The notes under the pieces were generated by a model, which was not told the origin of the DNA, made no database searches, and saw only the letters and a program-made list of their open reading frames with translations. DNA of 40,947 bases from Phytopseudomonas daroniae (GTDB lineage Bacteria > Pseudomonadota > Gammaproteobacteria > Pseudomonadales > Pseudomonadaceae): positions 1 to 40,947 of the forward strand of contig NZ_QJUI01000030.1 in NCBI RefSeq assembly GCF_004327285.1, written 5' to 3'. Shown one piece after another: positions 16,894-24,794 of this stretch. The position numbers and the translations under genes were made by a program. Each line of letters opens with the position of its first letter. Position 1 is the stretch's first letter.

Positions 16894-17607
16894 TCAGCGA
16901 CCTGCATCGCCCTGCTGCGTCAGGAATGCGGCCACTGCATCCGCGGCCGACTCCAGGTGCTGCTCATGGCTGTACCCGGAGACCTTCAGCGGTTTGAGGT
17001 CGTGATCCCCCGCGGTCAGCCAACACAGTTCAATGGCGCGCGATAGCTGATAGCTCGCCACGGTATGGCGGTCGCCCATGGCATCGCGCTCGCCCTGGAC
17101 GATCAGGGTCGGCGTCTTGAGGTCGGCCAGGTGGGCGGTGCGTGGTTTGTCGGCCTTGCCGATGGCGTGGAAGGGGTAGCCCAGGCAGATCAGGCCATCA
17201 GCACCCAGCTCATCAGCCAGCAGGCTGGCCATGCGACCGCCCATGGACTTGCCGCCGATGGCCAGCGGCCCAGTGACCTGTTGTCGCACGGCGGCATGCA
17301 CCTCGCGCCAACGTTCGAGCAGTTTCGCCTGGGGATTGGGTGGGCGTTTCTTGCCGTCCTGCCGGCGCGCGGCCATGTAGTCGAACTCGAAGCGCACCAC
17401 CGTCAGCCCACGGGCGGCGAGCTTGACTGCCATCAGGTTCATGAAATCGCTGTCCATCGGCGCACCCGCGCCATGGGCGAGGATCAGTGTGGCCAGGCTC
17501 TCACCCGCCGGCCGATCCCATAGCAGCCCCGCCTCCTCGCTCCCCTGCGCGCATTGACCAGCGTCAATACCGCCCTTGTGCCCATTGCTCATGCTTGCCT
17601 CGCTCAT
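16894..17607 (-). CDS. Alpha/beta hydrolase (KANL3/Tex30-like)
   Basis: A 237-aa cytoplasmic alpha/beta hydrolase. It has an oxyanion-region LILAHGAGAPMDSDFM, the nucleophile elbow GKSMGG with the catalytic serine, an acid-region LIVQGERDAMG and a late histidine in AGDHDLKPLK. This pattern fits the Tex30/KANL3 or dienelactone-hydrolase-like group; the substrate is unknown. The ATG at 17607 starts a non-conserved-looking stretch of about 25 residues, and an Anr-type box (17554-17567) lies inside it, so the true start may be internal (no clear alternative ATG with a ribosome site). It is divergent from the ccoN gene. Confidence 0.85.
   Translation of the reverse strand: MSEASMSNGHKGGIDAGQCAQGSEEAGLLWDRPAGESLATLILAHGAGAPMDSDFMNLMAVKLAARGLTVVRFEFDYMAARRQDGKKRPPNPQAKLLERWREVHAAVRQQVTGPLAIGGKSMGGRMASLLADELGADGLICLGYPFHAIGKADKPRTAHLADLKTPTLIVQGERDAMGDRHTVASYQLSRAIELCWLTAGDHDLKPLKVSGYSHEQHLESAADAVAAFLTQQGDAGR
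17554..17567 (+). promoter_or_regulatory. Predicted Anr/Dnr box for the upstream ccoNOQP operon
   Basis: TTGACCAGCGTCAA is a perfect dyad of the FNR class (TTGAY-N4-RTCAA). Its centre (17560.5) predicts a start of transcription near 17602 if it acts at -41.5, with a weak CATGCT -10 at 17590-17595, about 93 nt before the ccoN start. In P. aeruginosa the second cbb3 operon is Anr-induced, which agrees. The site lies inside the 5' end of the divergent hydrolase frame. Confidence 0.6.
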
Positions 17608-17694
17608 AAAAGCCCTTCAATAACGTGCGGATATGTCAATCCGCGCGGGGCTGCTTCGAAAGATCTGCCCATAACCGTGGATGGAAACCCAGAC

Positions 17695-19134
17695 ATGAAC
17701 ACAACAACCAGTTCCGCCTATAACTACAAGGTGGTTCGCCAATTCGCCATCATGACGGTGGTGTGGGGCATAGTCGGGATGGGGCTCGGCGTGCTTATCG
17801 CAGCGCAGCTCGCCTGGCCGTGGCTCAACTTCGATCTGCCCTGGACGAGCTTCGGTCGCCTGCGACCACTGCACACCAACGCGGTGATCTTCGCCTTCGG
17901 CGGCTGCGCCCTGTTCGCCACCAGCTACTATGCCGTACAGCGCACCTCACAGGCCACGCTGTTCGCGCCCAGGCTGGCGGCCTTCACCTTCTGGGGCTGG
18001 CAACTGGTAATCCTGTTGGCGGCCATCAGCCTGCCGCTGGGCTACACCAGTTCCAAGGAATACGCCGAGCTGGAATGGCCGATCGACATCCTGATCACCA
18101 TCGTCTGGGTCAGCTACGCGATCGTGTTCTTCGGCACCATCTTCAAGCGCAACGTCAGCCATATCTATGTCGGCAACTGGTTCTTCGGTGCCTTTATCCT
18201 CACCGTGGCCCTGCTGCATGTGGTCAACAATCTGGAAGTGCCGGTCACGCTGACCAAGTCCTACTCGCTGTATGCCGGCGCCACCGATGCGATGATCCAG
18301 TGGTGGTACGGCCACAACGCGGTGGGCTTCTTCCTCACCGCCGGCTTCCTGGGGATGATGTATTACTTCGTGCCCAAGCAGGCCGGGCGCCCGGTGTACT
18401 CCTATCGCCTGTCCATCGTGCACTTCTGGGCATTGATCACCCTGTACATCTGGGCCGGCCCGCACCACCTGCACTACACCGCGCTGCCGGACTGGGCACA
18501 GTCGCTCGGCATGGTGATGTCCCTGGTGCTGCTGGCACCGAGCTGGGGCGGCATGATCAACGGCATGATGACCCTCTCCGGCGCCTGGCATAAGTTGCGC
18601 ACTGACCCGATCCTGCGCTTCCTGGTGGTCGCCCTGGCGTTCTACGGCATGTCGACCTTCGAGGGGCCGATGATGGCCATCAAGACCGTCAACGCCCTCT
18701 CCCACTACACCGACTGGACTATCGGCCACGTGCACGCCGGCGCCCTCGGCTGGGTGGCGATGATCTCCATCGGCTCGCTGTACCACATGATTCCCAAGGT
18801 GTTCGGCCGCGAGCAGATGCACAGCCTGGGCCTGATCAACGTGCATTTCTGGCTCGCCACCATCGGCACCGTGCTGTACATCGCCTCGATGTGGGTCAAC
18901 GGCATCGCCCAGGGCCTGATGTGGCGTGCAGTCAACAGCGACGGCACCCTCACCTACTCCTTCGTCGAAGCTTTGGAGGCCAGCCATCCCGGCTTCGTGG
19001 TACGGGTGATCGGCGGTGCGATCTTCTTCGCCGGCATGCTGCTGATGGCCTGGAACACCTGGCAGACCGTGCGCGCCAGCAAGCCAGACGAGCTGGAAGC
19101 GGCTGCGCAGTTCTCGGTACAGGGAGCCCACTGA
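17695..19134 (+). CDS. ccoN: cbb3 cytochrome c oxidase subunit I (upstream copy)
   Basis: A 479-aa catalytic subunit of the proton-pumping, high-affinity cbb3 oxidase in the inner membrane. It contains the haem b, b3 and CuB histidines in LRPLHTNAVIFAFGG, WWYGHNAVGFF, GPHHLHYTALPDW and IGHVHAGALGW, within about 12 membrane helices. The ATG at 17695 is chosen because conserved sequence starts there (YNYKVVRQFA). It overlaps ccoO by TGATG, so translation is coupled. By position, first of two tandem operons, and by its Anr box it matches the low-oxygen-induced cco-2 type of Pseudomonas. The protein is highly similar to the second copy at 21419-22873. Confidence 0.95.
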   Translation: MNTTTSSAYNYKVVRQFAIMTVVWGIVGMGLGVLIAAQLAWPWLNFDLPWTSFGRLRPLHTNAVIFAFGGCALFATSYYAVQRTSQATLFAPRLAAFTFWGWQLVILLAAISLPLGYTSSKEYAELEWPIDILITIVWVSYAIVFFGTIFKRNVSHIYVGNWFFGAFILTVALLHVVNNLEVPVTLTKSYSLYAGATDAMIQWWYGHNAVGFFLTAGFLGMMYYFVPKQAGRPVYSYRLSIVHFWALITLYIWAGPHHLHYTALPDWAQSLGMVMSLVLLAPSWGGMINGMMTLSGAWHKLRTDPILRFLVVALAFYGMSTFEGPMMAIKTVNALSHYTDWTIGHVHAGALGWVAMISIGSLYHMIPKVFGREQMHSLGLINVHFWLATIGTVLYIASMWVNGIAQGLMWRAVNSDGTLTYSFVEALEASHPGFVVRVIGGAIFFAGMLLMAWNTWQTVRASKPDELEAAAQFSVQGAH

Positions 19135-19742
19135 TGAAACACGAAATCATCGAAAAGAACGTCGGCCTGATGGCTCTGTTGATGGTGTTCGCCGTCAGCA
19201 TCGGCGGCCTGACGCAGATCGTCCCGCTGTTCTTCCAGGATGTGGTCAACGAGCCGGTGGCCGGCATGCAGCCCTATACAGCGCTGCAGCTCGAAGGCCG
19301 CGACGTGTACATCAAGGAAGGCTGCGTCGGCTGCCATTCGCAGATGATCCGCCCGTTCCGCGCCGAGACCGAGCGCTACGGCCACTACTCGGTGGCGGGC
19401 GAAAGCGTCTGGGATCACCCCTTCCTGTGGGGCTCCAAGCGCACCGGTCCGGATCTGGCTCGGGTCGGCGGCCGCTACTCGGACGAGTGGCACCGTGCGC
19501 ACCTGTACAACCCGCGCAACCTGGTGCCGGAGTCGAAGATGCCGTCCTACCCCTGGCTGGTGGAGAACACCCTCGACGGCAAGGACACCGCCGCCAAGCT
19601 GAAGGCCATGCGCTTCCTCGGCGTGCCCTACAGCGACGAGGACATCGCCGGCGCCGCGGCTGCGGTGAAGGGCAAGACCGAGATGGACGCCCTGGTCGCC
19701 TACCTGCAAGTGCTCGGCACTGCCTTGAAGAACAAGAGGTGA
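19134..19742 (+). CDS. ccoO: cbb3 oxidase subunit II, mono-haem cytochrome c (upstream copy)
   Basis: A 202-aa membrane-anchored cytochrome c that passes electrons to CcoN. An N-terminal helix (LMALLMVFAVSIGGLTQIVPLFF) anchors it; the haem c site is CVGCHSQMIRPF with C64, C67 and H68, and the axial methionine is probably in the VPESKMPSYPW segment. It starts at the ATG overlapping the ccoN stop. It is almost identical to the copy at 22870-23478 over the N-terminal two thirds and differs in the C-terminal third. Confidence 0.95.
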   Translation: MKHEIIEKNVGLMALLMVFAVSIGGLTQIVPLFFQDVVNEPVAGMQPYTALQLEGRDVYIKEGCVGCHSQMIRPFRAETERYGHYSVAGESVWDHPFLWGSKRTGPDLARVGGRYSDEWHRAHLYNPRNLVPESKMPSYPWLVENTLDGKDTAAKLKAMRFLGVPYSDEDIAGAAAAVKGKTEMDALVAYLQVLGTALKNKR

Positions 19743-19746
19743 TTCC

Positions 19747-20076
19747 ATGCTTTTCGACCTGATCGACATCGGCATGCTGCGTGGCATCGGTACCGTACTG
19801 GTGCTGGTCGCCTTCACCTGCGTGACGCTGTGGGCCTACAGCGGCAAACGCGCCAAGGCCTTCGACGATGCGGCCAACCTGCCCTTCGCCGATGAACCCA
19901 ACAGGCCGTTGAAAAACGTAGACGAGGCCGCCGGCGCGAGGCAAAAGCAGGCGAAAAAGCGGAGTGTACGAGTAGTACATGAGCATTTTGAGCCTGCTTT
20001 TAACGACGCGACGGCAACGCAGGTAGTTTTTCAACAGCCTATTCAATCTGCAGCATCGAGGACTGACACCCCATGA
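19747..20076 (+). CDS. ccoQ: cbb3 oxidase subunit CcoQ extended by an in-frame repeat insertion
   Basis: A 109-aa frame. Residues 1-52 are a normal CcoQ: a single membrane helix (IGTVLVLVAFTCVTLWAYSG) and the FDDAANLPFADEP stretch shared with the 67-aa CcoQ at 23482. Residues 53-98 are encoded by a 138-bp MITE-like element (19903-20040), and residues 99-109 (IQSAASRTDTP) appear to be the original tail. Because 138 is 46 codons and the element has no stop in this frame, the reading frame and the ATGA overlap with ccoP are kept. CcoQ stabilises the oxidase complex; whether the arginine/lysine-rich insert is tolerated is unknown. Confidence 0.88.
   Translation: MLFDLIDIGMLRGIGTVLVLVAFTCVTLWAYSGKRAKAFDDAANLPFADEPNRPLKNVDEAAGARQKQAKKRSVRVVHEHFEPAFNDATATQVVFQQPIQSAASRTDTP
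19903..20040. mobile_element. MITE-like inverted-repeat element inside ccoQ
   Basis: 138 bp bounded by AGGCCGTTGAAAAACGTAG and its imperfect complement GGTAGTTTTTCAACAGCCT. The interior carries a second dyad (GCAGGCGAAAAAGCGG ... GAGCCTGCTTTTAACG). No transposase. Related units occur at 15699-15838 and, more distantly, 37303-37474. I do not see a clear target duplication. Confidence 0.8.
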
Positions 20077-21014
20077 GCACCTTCTGGAGCTGGTACATCA
20101 CGCTGTTGACGGTTGGCAGCCTGGTCGCATTGTTCTGGCTACTGTTCGCCACCCGCAAAGGGGAACGCAAGAACACCACGGATCAGACCATGGGGCATGC
20201 CTTCGACGGCATCGAGGAATACGACAATCCCCTGCCGCGCTGGTGGTTCATGCTGTTTCTCGGCACGCTGATCTTCGCAGCCGGTTACCTGGCACTGTAC
20301 CCGGGCCTGGGCAACTTCAAGGGCCTGCTGCCGGGCTATGAAGATGGCTGGACGCAAGTCGCCCAGTGGGAGCGCGAAGTGAGCAAGGCCGATGCCCAAT
20401 ACGGGCCGATCTTCGCCAAGTATTCGGCCATGTCCCTGGAGCAGGTGGCGCAGGATGAACAGGCGCTGAAGATGGGCGGCCGACTGTTCGCTACCTATTG
20501 CTCGATCTGCCATGGCTCGGACGCCAAGGGTGCGGTGGGTTTTCCCAACCTGACGGATCAGCACTGGCGCTGGGGCGGCGACGCCGAGACCATCAAGACC
20601 ACCATCCTCAATGGCCGCATCGGCACCATGCCGGCCTGGGGTGAAGTGCTCGGCGATGACGGCGTGCGCAACGTCGCGGCCTACGTGCGTAACGGCCTGG
20701 CCAGGCTACCGTTGCCGGAAGGCAGCAATGCCGACCTGGAAAAGGGCAAGCAGTTATACGACAGCACCTGCGTCGCCTGCCATGGCCAGACCGGCAGCGG
20801 TATGGCGCTGCTCGGCGCACCGAACCTGACTCACCCAGGCGGCTGGATCTACGGGTCGAGCCTGGCGCAGTTGCAGCAGACCATCCGCTACGGCCGTAAC
20901 GGTCAGATGCCGGCCCAGGAGCAATACCTGGGCAACGACAAGGTGCATCTGCTGGCTGCCTACGTGCTGAGCCTGAGCCACAATCAGGCCGCTGGTGAGA
21001 TGAACGCCGAATAA
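20073..21014 (+). CDS. ccoP: cbb3 oxidase subunit III, di-haem cytochrome c (upstream copy)
   Basis: A 313-aa membrane-anchored di-haem cytochrome c, the electron entry point of the oxidase. Two N-terminal helices (about residues 5-25 and 55-80) precede two cytochrome c domains with CSICH (C143, C146, H147) and CVACH (C233, C236, H237). The conserved GHAFDGIEEYDNPLPRWW motif lies before the second helix. Its ATG overlaps the ccoQ stop by four bases. It is the last gene of this operon; a 404-bp repeat-containing gap follows. Confidence 0.95.
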   Translation: MSTFWSWYITLLTVGSLVALFWLLFATRKGERKNTTDQTMGHAFDGIEEYDNPLPRWWFMLFLGTLIFAAGYLALYPGLGNFKGLLPGYEDGWTQVAQWEREVSKADAQYGPIFAKYSAMSLEQVAQDEQALKMGGRLFATYCSICHGSDAKGAVGFPNLTDQHWRWGGDAETIKTTILNGRIGTMPAWGEVLGDDGVRNVAAYVRNGLARLPLPEGSNADLEKGKQLYDSTCVACHGQTGSGMALLGAPNLTHPGGWIYGSSLAQLQQTIRYGRNGQMPAQEQYLGNDKVHLLAAYVLSLSHNQAAGEMNAE

Positions 21015-21418
21015 GCCGTAGCGGGCGTTGAGCGAAGCGATATCCAGGAAGCCGGTACCCGGGTTTCGCTTCACTTTACCCAGGCTACAAAATCCAGTCG
21101 CCCGTCCGTAGCCTGGTGCTGAGCGCAGCGATGCCCAGGGAGCGATTCCCGAACCATCATTTCGCTCGCCCCTGACCACTCGCGCTGCCAAAACCCCGGT
21201 CAAATGGTCGCAGGCACTCTGCTGCCTACCGCGAGTAAATCACCCCTCCTGTCCGCCATCCGGCATCCGAAGCGCCCTCTCCCGGCAGAAAGCGCGCGAC
21301 AGAAAGCTTGCACCACATTTCCCACGCATTGCACCGCCTGAGCCCGTCGGGGATACTCGCGCCGCCTGAAACGCCCATCGCCGCAACAGCAGCACCCAAG
21401 CCCAGCGTGGAACCCAGC
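21015..21418. other. Intergenic region between the two ccoNOQP operons
   Basis: It holds two short repeats (about 21018-21085 and 21106-21142) of the GTAGCCTGG / CCCAGGCTA kind, each with GAGCG-AGCGAT elements. I find no TTGAY-N4-RTCAA box, which would fit constitutive control of the downstream operon as in the P. aeruginosa cco-1 operon. No -35/-10 pair stands out. Confidence 0.5.
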
Positions 21419-22873
21419 ATGAGCACAGCAAGCAGTCCGGCTGCGTACAACTACAAGGTCGTCCGCCAGTTCGCCGTGATGACGGTGGTCTGGGGTGTAT
21501 TCGGCATGGCGCTCGGCGTGTTCATCGCCGCGCAGCTGGTATGGCCACAGTTGAATCTGGACATGGAATGGACGAGCTTCGGTCGCCTGCGCCCGCTGCA
21601 CACCAATGCGGTGATCTTCGCCTTTGGCGGCAGCGCGCTGTTCGCCACCAGCTATTACGTGGTGCAGCGCACCTGCCAGATCCGGCTGATGTCCGACCGC
21701 CTGGCGGCCTTCACCTTCTGGGGCTGGCAGGCGGTGATCGTCGCGGCGGTGATCAGCCTGCCGATGGGCTACACCAGCAGCAAGGAATACGCCGAGCTGG
21801 AATGGCCGATCGATATCCTCCTGGGCATCGTCTGGCTGGCCTACGTGGTGGTGTTCTTCGGCACCATCGCCAGGCGCAGGACACGGCACATCTACGTCGC
21901 CAACTGGTTTTATGGGGCTTTCATCCTGGTCACCCTGATGCTGCACGTGGTCAACAGCGCGGCGGTGCCGGTCAGCCTGTTCAAGTCGTACTCGGCGTAT
22001 GCCGGCGCCACCGATGCGATGATCCAGTGGTGGTACGGCCACAACGCCGTGGGCTTCTTCCTCACCACCGGCTTTCTGGGAATGATGTATTACTTCGTGC
22101 CCAAGCAGGCCGCACGGCCGATCTACTCCTATCGCCTGTCCATCGTGCATTTCTGGGCACTGATCACCCTGTACATCTGGGCCGGCCCGCACCACCTGCA
22201 CTACACCGCATTGCCGGACTGGGCCCAGAGCCTGGGCATGGTGATGTCGATCATCCTCCTCGCTCCGAGCTGGGGCGGCATGATCAACGGCATGATGACC
22301 CTCTCCGGCGCCTGGCATAAGTTGCGCACGGATCCGATCCTGCGCTTCCTCGTCGTCTCCCTGGCGTTCTACGGCATGTCGACCTTCGAGGGGCCGATGA
22401 TGGCCATCAAGACGGTCAACGCCCTCTCCCACTACACCGACTGGACCATTGGCCACGTGCATGCCGGCGCCCTCGGCTGGGTGGCGATGATCACCATCGG
22501 CTCGCTGTATCACCTGATTCCCAAGGTGTTCGGTCGCGAACGGATGCACAGCCTGGCGGCGATCCATGTGCACTTCTGGCTGGCGACCGTCGGCACCGTG
22601 CTGTACATCGTCGCCATGTGGGTCAACGGCATCACCCAGGGCCTGATGTGGCGAGCCGTGAATGAGGACGGCACGCTCACCTACTCCTTCGTCGAGTCCC
22701 TGGAGGCCAGCCACTACGGCTACGTGGTACGCATGATCGGCGGGGCGATCTTCTTCAGCGGCATGCTGCTGATGGCCTGGAACACCTGGCGCACCATCCG
22801 TGCTGCCCAACCGGCGCAGTACGAGGCCGCCGCGCGGATTCCCGTTGCCCACTCCGGGAGTGCGAACGGATGA
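21419..22873 (+). CDS. ccoN: cbb3 cytochrome c oxidase subunit I (downstream copy)
   Basis: A 484-aa paralogue of the CcoN at 17695-19134, with the same haem and CuB histidine blocks (LHTNAVIFAFGG, YGHNAVGFF, GPHHLHYTALP, HVHAGALGW). The ATG at 21419 is used because the conserved start YNYKVVRQFAVM follows within a few residues; both ccoN copies have a TGGAAcCCAG-like sequence just before the ATG. Its ATGA overlap with ccoO couples translation. Standing next to ccoGHIS, it corresponds to the cco-1 operon of Pseudomonas. Long stretches are identical in both copies, suggesting recent duplication or gene conversion. Confidence 0.95.
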   Translation: MSTASSPAAYNYKVVRQFAVMTVVWGVFGMALGVFIAAQLVWPQLNLDMEWTSFGRLRPLHTNAVIFAFGGSALFATSYYVVQRTCQIRLMSDRLAAFTFWGWQAVIVAAVISLPMGYTSSKEYAELEWPIDILLGIVWLAYVVVFFGTIARRRTRHIYVANWFYGAFILVTLMLHVVNSAAVPVSLFKSYSAYAGATDAMIQWWYGHNAVGFFLTTGFLGMMYYFVPKQAARPIYSYRLSIVHFWALITLYIWAGPHHLHYTALPDWAQSLGMVMSIILLAPSWGGMINGMMTLSGAWHKLRTDPILRFLVVSLAFYGMSTFEGPMMAIKTVNALSHYTDWTIGHVHAGALGWVAMITIGSLYHLIPKVFGRERMHSLAAIHVHFWLATVGTVLYIVAMWVNGITQGLMWRAVNEDGTLTYSFVESLEASHYGYVVRMIGGAIFFSGMLLMAWNTWRTIRAAQPAQYEAAARIPVAHSGSANG

Positions 22874-23478
22874 AACACGACATCATCGAAAAGAACCTCG
22901 GCCTGATGACCCTGCTGATGGTCATCGCAGTGAGCATCGGCGGCCTGACCCAGATCGTCCCGCTGTTCTTCCAGGACGTGGTCAACGAACCCGTCGCCGG
23001 CATGCAGCCCTATACCGCGCTGCAGCTCGAAGGCCGCGACGTGTACATCAAGGAAGGCTGCGTCGGCTGCCATTCGCAGATGATCCGCCCGTTCCGCGCC
23101 GAAACCGAACGTTATGGTCATTACTCGGTGGCGGGCGAAAGCGTCTGGGATCATCCCTTCCTGTGGGGTTCCAAGCGCACCGGGCCAGACTTGGCACGAG
23201 TCGGCGGCCGTTACCCGGACGAGTGGCACCGCATGCACCTGATCAACCCGCGCAACCTGGTTCCGGAATCGAAGATGCCGGCCTATCCCTGGCTCGAAAA
23301 GAAAACCCTGGATGGCGCGCTGACCGCCGAGAAGATGAAGGTGATGCGCGGCTTCGGCATTCCCTACAGCGATGAAGACATCGCCAAGGCCAGGGAAGCG
23401 GTCGAGGGCAGGAGCGAGCTGGACGCCCTGGTCGCCTACCTGCAGGTGCTCGGCACCGCCATCCAGAACAAGCGGTGA
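22870..23478 (+). CDS. ccoO: cbb3 oxidase subunit II, mono-haem cytochrome c (downstream copy)
   Basis: A 202-aa membrane-anchored mono-haem cytochrome c. The haem c motif CVGCHSQMIRPF uses C64, C67 and H68; an N-terminal helix anchors it. It differs from the first CcoO mainly in the C-terminal region (EKKTLDGALTAEKMKVMRGFGIPYSDEDIAKAREAV). The ATG overlaps the ccoN stop and ccoQ follows after 3 nt. Confidence 0.95.
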   Translation: MKHDIIEKNLGLMTLLMVIAVSIGGLTQIVPLFFQDVVNEPVAGMQPYTALQLEGRDVYIKEGCVGCHSQMIRPFRAETERYGHYSVAGESVWDHPFLWGSKRTGPDLARVGGRYPDEWHRMHLINPRNLVPESKMPAYPWLEKKTLDGALTAEKMKVMRGFGIPYSDEDIAKAREAVEGRSELDALVAYLQVLGTAIQNKR

Positions 23479-23481
23479 CCC

Positions 23482-23685
23482 ATGCCTGCCTTTCTGACCG
23501 ACATCGGCACCATCCGCGGCATCGGCACCGCAGTGGTATTCATCGCCTTCGTCGCGGTGGTGCTCTGGGCTTACAGCAGCAAGCGTAAATCGAGCTTCGA
23601 CGAGGCGGCCAATCTGCCTTTCGCCGACGAGCCGAAAGCTGCCGACAAGGACGAGAACGACGCTGCCGGGAGCGACAAGCCATGA
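23482..23685 (+). CDS. ccoQ: cbb3 oxidase small subunit CcoQ (downstream copy)
   Basis: A 67-aa single-helix protein (IGTAVVFIAFVAVVLWAYSSK) of normal CcoQ size with an acidic C-terminal tail (DKDENDAAGSDKP). It supports stability and assembly of the oxidase. It lies 3 nt after ccoO and its stop overlaps the ccoP start (ATGA). It serves as the uninterrupted reference for the ccoQ at 19747, which carries the insertion. Confidence 0.93.
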   Translation: MPAFLTDIGTIRGIGTAVVFIAFVAVVLWAYSSKRKSSFDEAANLPFADEPKAADKDENDAAGSDKP

Positions 23686-24614
23686 GCACCTTCTGGAGCC
23701 TGTACGTCGCGCTGCCTACCCTCGGTACGCTATTGGCCCTGACCTGGCTGATCTTCGCCACCCGCAAGGGCCAGCGGCCCGACAACACGGATCAGACCGT
23801 CGGCCACAGCTTCGATGGCATCGAGGAATACGACAACCCGTTGCCACGCTGGTGGTTCCTGCTGTTCGTCGGCACGCTGGTATTCGCCGTCGGCTACCTG
23901 CTGCTCTACCCCGGCCTGGGTAACTTCAAGGGGCTGCTGCCGGGCTATGACGACGGCTGGACGCAAGTCGCCCAATGGGAGCGCGAGATGGCCGTCGCCG
24001 ATGCGCGCTACGGCCCGCTGTTCGCCAAGTACGCCGCCATGCCCATCGCCGAAGTGGCCAAGGACGAACGGGCGCTGAAAATCGGCGGCCGCCTGTTCGC
24101 CAACACCTGCTCGGTGTGCCACGGCTCCGACGCCAAGGGCGCCTTCGGCTTTCCCAACCTGACCGATGACGACTGGCTGTACGGCGGCGATCCGGACACC
24201 ATCAAGACCTCCATCATGCAGGGCCGCCAGGGCGTGATGCCTGGTTGGCAGCAGATTCTTGGCGATGACGGCGTGCGCGACGTCACGGCTTACGTGCGCA
24301 GCCTTTCCGGCCTGGAGAATCCTGCGGATATCGCCGTGGATCCGGACAAGGGCAAGCAGCTGTACGCCACCAGTTGCGCCATGTGCCACGGGCCCGAGGG
24401 CAAAGGCATGCAGGTGCTCGGCGCGCCCAACCTGACCGACCAGGTCTGGCTGTATGGTTCCAGCTTCGCCCAGGTGCAGCAGACCATCCGCCATGGCCGC
24501 AGCGGCCAGATGCCGGCGCAAAAGGACTTTCTCGGCAACGACAAGGTGCACCTGCTGGCCGCTTACGTGTACAGCCTGTCGGCGACGGTAGAGCGAACCC
24601 AGGAGAACGAGTGA
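23682..24614 (+). CDS. ccoP: cbb3 oxidase subunit III, di-haem cytochrome c (downstream copy)
   Basis: A 310-aa di-haem cytochrome c with two N-terminal membrane helices and haem motifs CSVCH (C143, C146, H147) and CAMCH (C232, C235, H236). The conserved GHSFDGIEEYDNPLPRWW is present. It ends the second operon; 180 nt without an ORF or recognisable terminator separate it from ccoG, so partial read-through into the assembly genes is possible. Confidence 0.95.
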   Translation: MSTFWSLYVALPTLGTLLALTWLIFATRKGQRPDNTDQTVGHSFDGIEEYDNPLPRWWFLLFVGTLVFAVGYLLLYPGLGNFKGLLPGYDDGWTQVAQWEREMAVADARYGPLFAKYAAMPIAEVAKDERALKIGGRLFANTCSVCHGSDAKGAFGFPNLTDDDWLYGGDPDTIKTSIMQGRQGVMPGWQQILGDDGVRDVTAYVRSLSGLENPADIAVDPDKGKQLYATSCAMCHGPEGKGMQVLGAPNLTDQVWLYGSSFAQVQQTIRHGRSGQMPAQKDFLGNDKVHLLAAYVYSLSATVERTQENE

Positions 24615-24794
24615 GTGCACTGACCTGGGTCAGGGCGGAGTTTCGATGCTGCGCCTAGGATGGTCACGCCTGATCCCTGCGACGGGTAGCCGCAAGCCCT
24701 GCCGGGGCTGGAGGCGTACCATCGGCGCAGCGAACGATCACGACCGGCAAGTATCGGTCGCGACATGCCCGACCAACCGTTGCGGTAGCCATCG

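Noticed and set aside
21015..21418. A possible Anr box before the second ccoN
   Set aside because: I found only an isolated GTCAA with no partner half at the right distance.
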